The notes under the pieces are model-generated. The model worked only from the letters and a program-made list of their open reading frames with translations, was not told where the DNA came from and ran no database searches. Below are positions 23,720-34,373 of a stretch of 64,000 nucleotides of DNA, piece after piece. The position numbers and the translations under genes were made by a program. Each line of letters starts with the position of its first letter. Within the stretch, counting starts at the first letter, position 1. Source of the stretch: Sophora flavescens (taxonomy: Eukaryota; Streptophyta; Magnoliopsida; Fabales; Fabaceae); assembly GCA_030762895.1 (NCBI GenBank), contig CM061065.1, forward strand, positions 71,718,200-71,782,199, read 5' to 3'.

Positions 23720-24110
23720 CCTATTAACGTCGGTTGTATCAAACAACCGAGCGTTAATAGTATTTTATATAATATACGATACACTATTAACGTCGGTTGT
23801 TTATTACAATCGACGTTAAAAAATTAAACCTTTAACGTCGAGTTCTTTATAACAACCGGCGTTAGTTTTAACAAAATCAACGTCCGTTGTATTAAAGAAG
23901 CGGCGTTAATAGTTTTAGTTTAGCGTCATTTGTTTAAAAAACCGGCGTTAATTTTTACAAAATTAACGTCGGTTTTGTTAAGGAACCGGCGTTAATAGTT
24001 TTATATTTAACGTCGGTTCTCAACCGGCGTTAAAATATCAACTATTAACGTCGGTATTTATTACGTCGATCGAGATTCGATGTAAAAAATCAATTTTAAG
24101 CGGCGTAAAA
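23720..24110. repeat. CACTA right subterminal repeats (AACGTCGGTT)
   Basis: At least ten direct and inverted copies of TTAACGTCGGTT/AACCGGCGTTAA occur here. They carry CGG or CCG where the left and internal arrays carry CAG or CTG, so the two ends of the element have distinct repeat variants. Confidence 0.8.
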
Positions 24111-24766
24111 AGCACTTATTGCACTAGTGCAATATATGGATGAATTATGACGACTGCATGCCCAAACACAGAGCAACAAATACAGACAAATATTCATATT
24201 CAACATATAAATTCTCACAAATAATCATATCAACCAACAATCATCGTCGTTTTTGAAAACATGGCACTTCTATATTTCATCATTCTATCCTAGTCTCCGG
24301 AGTTCCCAACTTCTTTGAAAGATGAGTGATCGAGCGATTGCCAATAAGGCACAATGTGTTTTTCCACAAAGATCGCCCAAAACTCCTGGCACACTGATCA
24401 ACGTGTGTGGATGTCCATAGCATATTGTCCAACACAAGGCACAACACCCCAGGCATATAGACTTCATTGTCCATCAAGGCACAATGAAACAACGTAGCAT
24501 GAAATACCTTACCCTTCAAGGCATTCATAAGAAACAACGTGGGCACGTCGCCAAATGCATGTAAAAACATCTTTGTTTTTGCAGCTTTTCTTTATGTATT
24601 ATTCTTTCCTTCGTCGAGGCTCAAGGCTCACGACCATCCATAAATTTTCAACGTTTTAAAACTTTCATTATCGACACAGGACGTTTTAGCATGAGTGTCC
24701 AATCACAACAGTCCTAGACCTATGCACTAGTCTTACTACTTTCACCACGTTTTATCACAACGTATG

Positions 24767-24954
24767 TAGGACACACAATCCACAACAAAAAAATAGGACA
24801 TACAGCCCACAATATCGTGTCTAGGACACACAGTCCACAATAACGTGTATAGGACACACAGTCCAAAACAACGTATATAGGATACACAGTCCCAACAACG
24901 TAAATAGGACACACAGTCCACAACTTCATATATAGGACACACAGTCCATAACGT
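24767..24954. repeat. 28-bp minisatellite, about 7 copies, in E
   Basis: Units of about 28 bp start TAGGACACACAGTCCA and differ mainly in the last ten bases. Each unit contains the short dyad GGACACACAGTCC. The open frames running through it on the minus strand (rich in CVSYIR-type repeats) come from the repeat. Confidence 0.85.
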
Positions 24955-26197
24955 TTTGATACGAATCATGGATCCACATGCTTTAACTCTAGTATCCCGA
25001 CGTCTCGGTTACTAGGTTCACTTTTCAACGTTATTTTTCGTTAGTGAAAAACAAATACAAAATCAAAACTTCAGTAACTTATCCAAGTTACGGATATTTT
25101 TACTTGAATAAATTCTTTTCAACATCATTTTCTTTTGAACTTCATTTTTAAAACTTTAAACTTTAGGAACTCCATTTCTTTTTCTAAAAATCTCCTTTGT
25201 TTTGGAAAAGTCTATTTACTTTCAAAAATATAGTAAACCTTTTTAAAGGAAAACTCTTTCTAAGAACATTGGAAACTAACATCCTGTTTTCTATGGTACT
25301 TTACTACAAGTGTTTTCAAAATTATGTTTTTCTTCAAAATAAGATCTTTCAACTTAAATAATTTCCCTTTATAAAATTGTTTTGAATCTAAAACAAATTT
25401 TCTCTTTCATTAAAATCTTACTAAAAAAAATCTTTTCCAAAACTTCAAAATAAAATTTGTTTTTCTCCATGGTTTCTTACTATGAAATCTTTTCAAAGTT
25501 TGATTTTTCTTAGTGTAAAATCATCTAAATTTTCAATTGAATTTCCTTTATAAAAATTGTTTTTATTTTCTATAACTTTCATTAAACATTAAAATTATTT
25601 AATTTCCCATTTTTGTCGAAACCTTGTTAAAGGAAATCCTTACTTGTGATTTTCTTTGTACATGTTTTCTTAAAACTTTTATCTTCATTATTTGAGTTTT
25701 AACCAATGGTTAGGCTTACATGCAACAACTTCAATTCATATACAACAACTTCAACATATATAAGTAACATGCACATTTTCATAAATCATCAACACATATA
25801 CAACAACTTCAACACATATAAGCAACATGCATATTTTCATAAACCGTCAATATATCATGAACTCAAAATCCAACCAAAACAGTCACAAAAATAATAACAT
25901 CAATCAAACACATGAAAATAAATACACAAGGCATATAATCATCATAACATAATTATCCATCAGGCTTTCTCCCCTTACCTGATTCGACGGATAGAAAAAG
26001 TCTTCGTTTCCTTGTTGCCCAGAGCGAGCCTCCTTTGCCCACCGCGTGCCGCAAGTCTAAGAATTAAACGAACGATTTAAATTAAAACAACAGTCATCTT
26101 ATCTTTCTAAGTATAGGTTTTGGCCTTGGCTGGAAAAATGATACTAGAGATGTCTGATAAATCCTTGGATAACATTTTGTCCAAGACTTACTTTATA

Positions 26198-26530
26198 TGT
26201 AACACCCGGGTGCTGACGAGGGCGGGGAGTGGTCGCCGGTGCAAGAAGGCACGGACAAGGAGCGGCTAGGTGGAGGGACACATGAATGAACCGATTACAC
26301 ACCCGAATGAGAGGGATCCTAAGACCGTGTAGGTATGGGACTATACAGTTGAGGAAGGCTTATATGAATTGATTGGTACTACCTATACAAACAAGATGCA
26401 TCTTCTTTTCGGTAGCCCATCACTTAAGAACTCCACAGTTAAGCGAGCTTGACTTGGAGAAATTCTGGGATGGGTGACCTCCTGGGAAGTTTTCTCAGGA
26501 AGAACCCGTAGAGCAGCCAGGGACGTTACA
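26198..26530 (+). mobile_element. Cassandra-2: TRIM solo LTR with well-kept 5S region
   Basis: The unit starts TGTAACACCCGGG and ends CAGGGACGTTACA, 333 bp, flanked by the exact duplication TTATA (26193-26197 and 26531-26535). It is the plus-strand counterpart of Cassandra-1. Only one LTR is present, and it sits inside element E. Confidence 0.9.
26414..26490 (+). promoter_or_regulatory. 5S rRNA-derived pol III promoter region in Cassandra-2
   Basis: The segment follows the 3' two thirds of plant 5S rRNA. CCCATCACTTAAGAACTCC, then AGTTAAGCGAGCTTG (box A region, about 26438-26452), then GGATGGGTGACCTCCTGGG (intermediate element and box C, 26468-26486), which appears unchanged relative to 5S. 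It is not a 5S gene: it is embedded in an LTR with its own target duplication, and the 5' third of 5S is absent. Confidence 0.8.
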
Positions 26531-26534
26531 TTAT

Positions 26535-26569
<35 letters not shown>

Positions 26570-26576
26570 CACACTT
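26531..26576. repeat. (AC)n/(AT)n microsatellite
   Basis: A run of AC dinucleotides followed by AT dinucleotides starts directly beyond the Cassandra-2 target duplication. Confidence 0.9.
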
Positions 26577-29391
26577 TATTCTCATATTTTATATCTTTAT
26601 ATTAATCACTGGTTTATAGTCCATTTCATGCCAAAAATCTTTACTTGATCATGTTAAACGACATTATTTTTAAAATCATATTTTTTTCCATTCAAAAATT
26701 TGAGTGAGCTCTTTGATCAAATCATTTTCAGGACAACGGTGGGTTTAAATTGTGATTGATCATTCAAATGATCTTAAAAATCCTTGAAATTTTGATTGAA
26801 GGTACCCAACTCACACATAAACATATTGTAGTTAGTCCCATATCAAAATTCGAAGGCATTAATTTATTAAAAATCCCACACTGCCTCTGTTTGTACATGA
26901 TTTTTCCAGAAATCCAATTTAACTAACTTGTAACTTTATGAAATTATTTCTATTTATATACATATGTAAAAATTCTAAAACTTCAACAAAACTTTAGTTA
27001 TACTTTAGTAATAATCCCAGAAAATTTTATAAAGTTTTTAACTTTCAAAATCATATTTAAATTCATCTTGCAACCAACTATGTTCTTATTTTCGCAGTCA
27101 AAATTTGATTCTACTTTGAGTGGTGTTTCAACCTAGCAAATCTTATCAAAATATATATATATTGTATATCAATTTAAAGCCCCAGAAGTGTTCTTTCCAA
27201 ATATGTATATATTTTCCAGAAATTTGTTCAATATAAAAACTTGTGGGCTTACGAATAAAGATACATCATGCAGCCAAAATTACATTTCACCCATGTTTAT
27301 CCATACCAAGTTATTATCTTCACTCTAACATCATCCACAAGCCATAAAACCAACAAGCAAGGATCCTAGACCCTCAAAAACATACATGCAAACATACAAT
27401 ATAAGGAAAATCATTAAAACACTCTATCTCTCTCTCATGCATGTCATCAAAATGGTGATTTTTAATTAAGTGTTCTTCTTAAAAATACAAAACATAGTCT
27501 TTTCAACTTTTTGCCAAGATACATGAAATCTATATGAAAATCAAAGTACTTTATCTTCTCAAAAACTTAAAACCAGCCATTTTAAATTTGGTACCACATG
27601 CATGTAAAAATTTAGGATCAAACAACATACTTTCCTTGAAATTAAAGTTAAGCCTTCTTAACCCTAACACTTAGGGTTTCAGCCCTATAATTTCAATGGG
27701 AAAGGAATTTTAAATTTTGGTATGAAGCTCATAAGCTTAGAACTCACATGCATGAAGGTTTTAAGGACATGCAATTAGAAAACTCAACAAAACATCAACT
27801 TTCCTCCACCTTTGATTTTCAGCCATCCTAGGAAAATAGGTTTGGAGGAGTTTTTCATTACATGCAAACCATTAAGATGAAAGTAAAGATGATGGTGAGC
27901 TTATAAGATTTTGTTTCTTGTTCAAATGATGCTTCTAAAACTTTTTCTCAAGGTTTGAAATCAAGAACTTAAACATGCAAAGATGATATGCATGTTGAGA
28001 TTAACTAGATTTCTAAGAAGATTAAGAGTAAATGACGAGAGCAATACCCTTGATGATGAAGTGAAGGAGATGAGTAAGCTTTCCAAGTCTTCAAACTCAA
28101 AAGCAAGAGGTCGAAGAAGATGATAGTTTAAGTGAGAAGGTGAGTGAGAGAATAGTTGAAATTTTTGAGAGAAATTGAAGAAAGAAAATGATAGGGGTGG
28201 AGGAGGGTATTTATAGAGAGTGAAAGTGGGGGTGTGGGTGGGGGACTACTTGGGCAGCAAGGAAGGGGGGTTTTTAATTTTTTTTATCCAATTTAAAAAT
28301 TGAAATAAAGCTATATTTTAAATCGAAAAATAGCTTTCTTGCAAGATATAATGTAATGATGAATGGTCATAAATAATAATACTATGCACATCAATCCCTC
28401 AAGTCTTTTCTTCATTATGTCTATAAAATTATGCACCAACAGAATATTTAAATAAAACTCTCTTTAATTTTAAATATTTTATTGGTTTCTTGAAAAAAAT
28501 AGATGAAATAATTTGTTGTAAGGTTATGATGGTGTGAAATAAATGAAAACACTATTCAAATCAAATCAAGTCTCTTCAAATCTGCATTTAATATATTTAA
28601 AATTAATTTGTTTCGTTCCGGTTCCATTAATTTCCCAACTGTGAAAACCGATCGTATTTTCCTTTGTAAATTTTTCTACCCGAAAAATTAATATTGAAAC
28701 ATTTATAGAAGAAAATTTCTAAAATCATGGAAACGGTTATAATTGAGTTAGGAAAAATTAAAATTTTATTTTACGAATCGAAATTCATTTTCCGGGTTAG
28801 TAAAGTCTTCTTGTGGTGAAAATGCAAACCGTTTTCGTTTGAAATTTCAACCGGAATTTTAAATAGTACCTTCCTACTATAAAATAAATTATGAAAGTAA
28901 TTTTTTGGTTTATTAAAATAATTTCTCGAATTTAAAATATTAAACATGCACACACATACATAAGCGCATATTATAGAAAGACAGAAAAATCGAGGTGTTA
29001 CAGTTTCTATCGCACTAAGATTGCCTAAAGTGCCAAAAAAAGGGTTTGAGTCGCAACCCTCACAGAACTGCTCTACTTATAGACTCTAAGACCTGAGCAC
29101 AGCCTTGCTCCCTGTTGAGCACGGCCGTGCTCAGTTCCTGAGCACATGGTTCTCAACGATTGTGCTTCGAGACCATCTAAATGATTGAATTGTCCAAAAC
29201 ACATAAAATAGGACTTGTAGATAATTCTCTTAGCTTTCCAACGCCACAAAGATCACATCGATCGGACATCTAGAACTCATGATATGGCCAAAACGGTAAA
29301 ACGGATTACTTGGACTCTAGAAGGATCGAACCTTTCTAAGGCTAAACTTCCCCAAACATGAACTTAGGCATTAAAAACAAACATAACAAGC

Positions 29392-29398
<7 letters not shown>

Positions 29399-29455
<57 letters not shown>
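29399..29455. repeat. (TA)n microsatellite in the G2 left LTR
   Basis: An uninterrupted TA tract of about 57 bases lies close to the LTR terminus. The right LTR is truncated before this point, so it cannot be compared. Confidence 0.95.
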
Positions 29456-29461
<6 letters not shown>

Positions 29462-29490
29462 AGCTTATTTAAGAAAAATAGGATGTTACA

Positions 29491-29782
29491 ATTCCACCCC
29501 CTTATAAAAATTTCATACTCGAAATTTCTATCACCTTGATTGGTTAAACTTTCACCAATTAGGCACATACCTTGCGTTGAATCCTTGGACTGAGAGGCTC
29601 CGGCTCCCCTAAGGGTAAAGGCTCTCCCAGCAGAGAACCAAGCAAGAAGAACTAAAGGTTCTTAACACTAAATCATCATTATCTATAACAAGCATAGATA
29701 ATTCAAACAAAACACGCAGAAGACTCGTAACAGACTCATACCACGTCGGGACAGGACCGAACTGCTCTGATACCACTAAATA
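29491..29782 (-). other. G2 internal remnant (292 bp) with primer binding site
   Basis: On the minus strand the LTR end at 29783 is followed after seven bases by TGGTATCAGAGC (29764-29775), a perfect initiator tRNA-Met primer binding site. The far end (29491-29540) contains tataagggggtggaat directly before the 3' LTR, matching the tract before G1's 3' LTR. No protein similarity lies between, so the element keeps its cis signals but no genes. Confidence 0.8.
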
Positions 29783-32700
29783 TGACACCCTCTACCCTGC
29801 ATGTATTCAAAAACGATAACGCAGATATAAAAAGGGAAAAGAACACGTGCAAATAATATTAAGATATTAAAAGCCAGGCAGAGGCTGCCGCACTGTAACA
29901 TAATGCGGAAAACCAAAACATGTTTATAAAAGAAACATAACAGAAAACATATAAACGAAACCCAACCCCGATGTCACATTACAGAGCTGGTATAACCAAT
30001 CCAATAAACAACTCGGATAAACAAACTGAAACTAAACATAAACTATACTACTAGAAGTGGCTCCTCAGAGTCACTCCTCAGCACGCTGCTCACCGTCTTC
30101 TGCATAACCAAAAGATACATGCAAAGCAAACAACAAAAGACGGGGAGTAAGAACCATATATATAAACATAACGGCAATAGGATAGTTGGCAAGATGAATA
30201 CACAACACATAACAATCATAACATAGTCATCATACCAACACAATAAGCATATCACAATACAACATCAATCATACAATGCAATGCGAAACACTACTTCGAA
30301 TGCATGTGGATCCATCTGCACCAGGCGTACGACTCCAGAGTCACATCTCCACATTGGCCAATAAGCACAACCGTGCTCAATGGAGCATGGTCGTACTGAT
30401 CTAGGCAGAAAGGGTTAGAAACCCTTTCCTAAATCCTTGGGACAGTTCACAGATTCAACATATTGGCTTTTACTAATCTATTGAACATCAGCTTCATTAA
30501 TCTTAACTGTTCTTCATTAATATTCATGTCTTATCATCATGGGGAATTACTCCTTTAATCACAGCTTCATTGTTAACATTCCTAGTACACTCACTAATCA
30601 ATCCTAGGGTCTTTAACTAAGTCCTATGAACACAACCTCGCTTCGCACACTACATTCATGCGTTACCTCATTCACACTACATTCATGCGTTACCTCATGT
30701 GAACACCTAATTTTGTCCGGATGTTTTTAATTAATAGTTTTAAAAAAATAATAATAAACAAAAAATAAGTAAATATAAAAATGCAAAAAAAAAACAAAAA
30801 AATATTTTTGGCCCATTACATCTTCAAATGGAGCCTATGTTCGTTTTGTTCCAAGTTATCTTTTGGGTCCATTATCCAAGCCCAAATAAAAAATTTTGTT
30901 TCTATTATTAATCTGATTTGTTATTAAAATAAAATTACAATAATAATAATAATAATAATTCTAAAAAATCAGAAGAGGGACATTTCTTCTTGCCTCCTGG
31001 TACCATTTCCCATCCTTGCTCTCTGTCCTCCCATTTCAAGTATGAAATAGCTTTGTTTTCTTGGCTTTCTTTTGTTTTCTTTTACTTTTTTTCCATAAAC
31101 ATTGATGTACCATCCCTGCACATATAGCAGTCATACAGGGTAGTGGTGGGAGCACCACACCATGGCACCACAATTTGTCCAATTTTCGTCCTCCACCTCT
31201 CAAAATAACAGATTTTGTTTTTTTGTCATCCTGTATAGACACATTACACTTCACTGTTAAAAGGGGGGAAAAGGGGAGAGAGCATCATGAGGAGATAGAA
31301 TTTGAGAGTGAAAAGGAAAAGAGTGTAGAGGTTTTTATTTCCCATTCAGAGTAGAGTTCCTTCATCTAATTCCCCTCCCTCTTTTCTACTCCTTCATCTC
31401 CATCAGCTTCCTTTGTTACTCATCTTCTAAAAAAAACAAAAAAATCAGAATGCATAACCCACATACAAGATAGCAGGGATTGTTGAATCTGAAAAAAGTG
31501 GAGCCTTCATTTCCATTTCCAGCCGTTGCGTGATACTCCGCCGCTCACCGCACCACCACGAGCTCCGGAACGCCGCCGCCTCGTACCTGTCACGTTTCCA
31601 CCTCTGAGCAGCGACCATTCCATGTCCTAGACTTCACTGTTGCCACTCTCGTCATCACCACGGCACCACCATCACACGTCCCTTCCTCCTCTCTTCCGCC
31701 ACGGCCACGCCTCGCGTCGGCCAGCTCCATAGCTCCGTCGTCGTTGCTCTGTTCCTTACCGTCACGAACCAGATCTGTAGCAAGTCCGTCACGAAGCAGC
31801 TTCGTCGTTGTTGCCTCCACCAAGCCGCCACGCAGATCTGCTCACCTCTGCCACGACTCCACCCCGGCCGCATCCTCCGCCACGCATCGTACCTCGAACC
31901 GCCCGCCATCACGCAACACGTAACCAGATCCGCCACTCGCGAACCACAAGTCCTCTCGCCAGCGAGTCACGCACGGCCGCCGCCACCACCCCGTTCGCGT
32001 CCTCTCGCCTCTCTCCGGCTGACAGAGCTGTCTTTGTCCGCCGTATCTCTTCTGCCATCTTGCTGACCACTTTGGTTCTTTCCTTTCTCTTGTCCTGCAA
32101 AGGTGATTTGTTCCCATTTCTTCTATTCTAATCCCATTTTAGTTTTTGTTTTACCTTTTATTTAAATTTTACCTTTTGGTCATATTTCAGCTTGGGGATG
32201 TTTGGGTTGGGGCTGTCCATTTGGTTGTTGGGTCAAAGCTGATTGGCCCATTTCCAAAATAAAAACAAAGTAAAACAAAAAAAGCTTTTATGAATTTGGG
32301 CTTGAAGTGTTGCATAGCTCATTTTGTTTATAAAAAATTTTGAACAAAAAAAATGCAAAAATAGAAAACCTTAAAAATATTTTCAATCCTTGATTTAAAT
32401 AAAAAAGGGTATGCTAAAACAATTTTTGAAATAAAAATATCTTTTTAATTCACACAACAGCTATGACATTGATGTATGAATCTTCATCCTCAAGTGTCAT
32501 ATGAATTATAAGGGTTCATCGTATAGCTTGACTATATTTAACCCTGTGCGAGAGTGAACTATCTTTTATAAAAATAATAAAATGTTTTCAATCTACACCT
32601 TTAACCAATTTTATCCGATTTGATTTCATAAAAATATAAAAAACAAAATATATATAAAAAAATCCTTTTAAAAGATTTTTTTTTACTCACGCAACAATCT

Positions 32701-33765
32701 ATGGCGTTAATGTATGAATTTTCATCCTCAAGTGTCATATGAATTATAAGGGTTTATCGTATAACACTACTATCTTGGACCCCGTGCAAGAGTGAATTTA
32801 TTTTTAAAATAAAATCCCTTTTTCAAAATTAAAAAAAATTAATTCTTTTTCCATTCAAAATTAAAATCAATCAACCAACCAATCAAACATTTTCTAAAAG
32901 AACTACGTGGCTTTGAGTTTCCCATCACACCCGGGAATACGTAGGAGCATGATCAATCATTCCGTCGAGCCAAAATTTTATTTTCCCTTTTATTGTGTTC
33001 ACTTTATTTTTTTTATTTCAAAATGGGATAAAAATAAATATTTTCAAAGGTTATTAAAATTCTTTTGCACAATTAACTTGAGGTACCGTTTTTAAACGGA
33101 CGATGTAGGGTGCTAACACCTTCCCTACTCGTAACCGACTCCCAAACTCAAATCCCTCTCTTTCTTTTTAAGACCAGTTTACCTTAAATAAATGGATTTT
33201 CCAAGGTTTTCCCACAATAAAAATTTTGGTGGCGACTCATCTGTTTCTTGTCTCTTCTTTTCGCGGCGCCCAGAAGGGACGGTCGCGACACCTCATTCCC
33301 AAAACGATAACATTGGCAAACTACACATGTTCCCTCGAGCGGCTCGACGAGTTCCTCAAGCCTCGGTCAAGAAAGAAGAGAACAACCAATTAATCCCCAA
33401 TTCAAAAGAAGGCAAAAGGAGATTAAGGAGGGATAACTACGTTACCTTAAATAATGCTAACACACGTAACTTCTCTACCAAACGGACTCACAAACTCTAA
33501 GAACTTCAAGGGGTTCAAGGGAAGGGAAAGGGATGAGATTTCTGTAGCACTAAGTTGCCCAAAGTGCCAAAAGGAGGGTTTGAGTCGCAACCCTCACGGA
33601 ACTGCTCTATTTATAGACTCTGAGACCTGAGCATGGCCTTGCTCCCTGTTGAGCACGGGACGCTCAAAGAATGCACTTCGAGACCCTCTAAACAATTGAA
33701 TTGGCCAAAACATATAAAATAAGACTTGTAGATAATTCTCTTAGCTTTCCAACGCCACAAATTGG
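29783..33765 (-). repeat. G2 right LTR (5' LTR), split by O1 and truncated
   Basis: LTR sequence occupies 29783-30697 and 33291-33765. It pairs with the left LTR over the parts both retain. A 27-bp local duplication (cacactacattcatgcgtta, twice at 30645-30697) lies just before the O1 insertion point. The end at 33765 lacks roughly the last 250 bases seen in the left LTR, and the next base belongs to plus-oriented G1 LTR. Confidence 0.75.
30698..33290 (+). mobile_element. O1: 2.6 kb solo LTR, possibly Ogre/Tat-type gypsy
   Basis: The insertion starts TGTGAACACCTAATTTTG and ends GGGACGGTCGCGACA, flanked by the exact 5-bp duplication CCTCA (30693-30697 and 33291-33295). It has no coding region. 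A GC-rich leader-like block (about 31490-32090) has ORFs on both strands from composition alone. A ~110-bp direct repeat occurs at about 32455-32565 and 32690-32800 (shared catcctcaagtgtcatatg). The TGTGAACACC start and ggtggcgactc near the 3' end resemble legume Ogre-like LTRs; that lineage call is from memory of such ends and remains tentative. Confidence 0.78.
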
Positions 33766-34368
33766 TGCTTATTGGCCAATGTGGATATGTAACTCCGACG
33801 TTATCTTCCTGATGTAGTTTTGGATCCACATGCATATAACGGAGTAGTGAGTAGCACTGTATCGCATAGCATGCTTTGATTGAGATGATGTGAATTATGC
33901 TAATATGCTAGATGTTGTTATGATTTAATATGCTATATCTACATGTGATGTATGCCCCTCTTGCTAATTGCTCCTTTGCCATTATGTTTATACATCGATT
34001 TCTTACTCCCCATTTTATGTTGTTTGCTTTGCATGTATCTCTTTATGCAGAGGACGATGAGCAGCCGGTCGAGTAGTGACTTTGAGGAACTGCTTACTCG
34101 TAGTTTAGGATTCCCCTTTTGTTTAGTTTTGTTTATCCGAGGTACTTTCGGATTGTTGGTTACCAGCTCTGTAATGTGACATCGGGATTGGGTTTATGCT
34201 TTCATGTTATGTTTTTCAGTTATGTTTAACTTGTTTTATTTTTTCGTGTTGAGGAGTTTTGTTCATGTGGTACTCTCTACCCTATGGTTTTGATTATATT
34301 AATAATATGTATGTGTTTTATTTTATTTTATTTGCCTTATGTCGTTATAAATAGTAGAGGATATCACA
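33766..34368 (+). repeat. G1 3' LTR, last part
   Basis: Plus-oriented LTR sequence corresponds to the reverse complement of 29783-30360 in G2 (shared words include cttattggccaatgtgg, gttgtttgctttgcatgtatc and cagctctgtaatgtgacatcggg). It ends GATATCACA at 34368, followed by the target duplication TGCTT and resumed C1 gag. A short open frame here is not supported as a gene. Confidence 0.75.
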
Positions 34369-34373
34369 TGCTT

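Larger units (their letters stand above)
17309..24129 (+). mobile_element. CACTA (En/Spm-type) DNA transposon, 6.8 kb
   Basis: Left end CACTAGTGGAAAAT (17309) and right end ...TTATTGCACTAGTG (24129) are inverted copies of a CACTA terminus, flanked by the 3-bp duplication CAA (17306-17308 and 24130-24132), the size expected of this superfamily. Subterminal regions hold many direct and inverted copies of TTAACGTCAGTT (left and internal) and TTAACGTCGGTT (right), the likely transposase-binding repeats. The single multi-exon gene inside encodes a Transposase_24 (TNPA-like) region plus a Ulp1/C48 protease-like region. No TNP2/TNPD-type catalytic transposase is seen, so the copy is non-autonomous. 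Confidence 0.88.
16773..29002 (-). mobile_element. E: large insertion, probable solo LTR of a gypsy element, itself hit by CACTA and Cassandra
   Basis: The insertion begins TGTAACACCCC and ends CGAGGTGTTACA, flanked by an exact 5-bp duplication GTTTC (16768-16772 and 29003-29007). After removing the CACTA element and Cassandra-2 about 5.07 kb remain, with no gag-pol and no primer binding site, so a solo LTR is the simplest reading. On the minus strand a TATA box (CTCTATAAATACC, 28208-28215) precedes a CT-rich leader, supporting minus orientation. It also has a 28-bp minisatellite (24767-24954). Long stretches 24960-26190 and 26580-28200 are AT-rich and show nothing else. Confidence 0.75.
15855..29490 (-). 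repeat. G2 left LTR (3' LTR), split by E
   Basis: LTR sequence occupies 15855-16772 and 29003-29490. Compared with the right LTR, a stretch of roughly 540 bp after attaaaag (near 15945) is deleted, so the sequence jumps to gacagttcacagattcaac. The part after E has GAGCACGGCCGTGCTC (about 29117) and a long TA microsatellite before the GGATGTTACA terminus. Confidence 0.75.
15855..33765 (-). mobile_element. G2: inverted relative of G1 with a tiny internal region
   Basis: Read on the minus strand this is an LTR element related to G1. The two LTRs begin (in plus orientation) with TGACACCCTCTACCC at 15855 and 29783. The left LTR ends GGATGTTACA at 29490. Between them only 292 bp remain (29491-29782), holding a polypurine-side tail similar to G1's and a primer binding site. 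No gag-pol survives. The left LTR contains insertion E and the right LTR insertion O1. The right end stops at 33765 without its LTR terminus and abuts plus-oriented G1 LTR. A 5-mer TAATG precedes the left end, but no matching right duplication can be found because of that truncation. Confidence 0.75.
8005..34368 (+). mobile_element. G1: Ty3/gypsy chromovirus carrying a deep nest of other elements
   Basis: The insertion into C1 gag starts TGTAAGACCCCG and ends GATATCACA, with near-identical 5-bp flanks TACTT (8000-8004) and TGCTT (34369-34373). Parts in order: a rearranged 5' LTR (8005 to about 9330), gag-pol (9340-13958) interrupted by a Cassandra LTR, a polypurine tract, and a 3' LTR beginning at 13960. 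That LTR breaks at 14600 and resumes at 33766-34368. Everything between is later insertion (L4, G2, E, CACTA, Cassandra, O1). The C-terminal part of pol has chromodomain-type sequence, placing it among the chromoviruses (Tekay/Del-like, inference). No primer binding site is visible after the 5' LTR, so the start of the internal region is deleted. Confidence 0.82.

Noticed and set aside
24720..24969. Open frames rich in Cys-Val-Ser-Tyr repeats
   Set aside because: They arise from the 28-bp minisatellite read in two frames on the minus strand.
26414..26490. 5S rRNA gene
   Set aside because: Only the 3' two thirds of 5S is present, inside an LTR with TG/CA ends and its own TTATA duplication, so it is a Cassandra feature rather than an rRNA gene.
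26383..26574. Open frame antisense to Cassandra-2
   Set aside because: It lies wholly within a non-coding TRIM LTR and the neighbouring microsatellite; no protein family is recognised.
31590..32131. Overlapping GC-rich open frames on both strands
   Set aside because: Frames open on both strands at once reflect composition of the LTR leader block; no domain is recognised.
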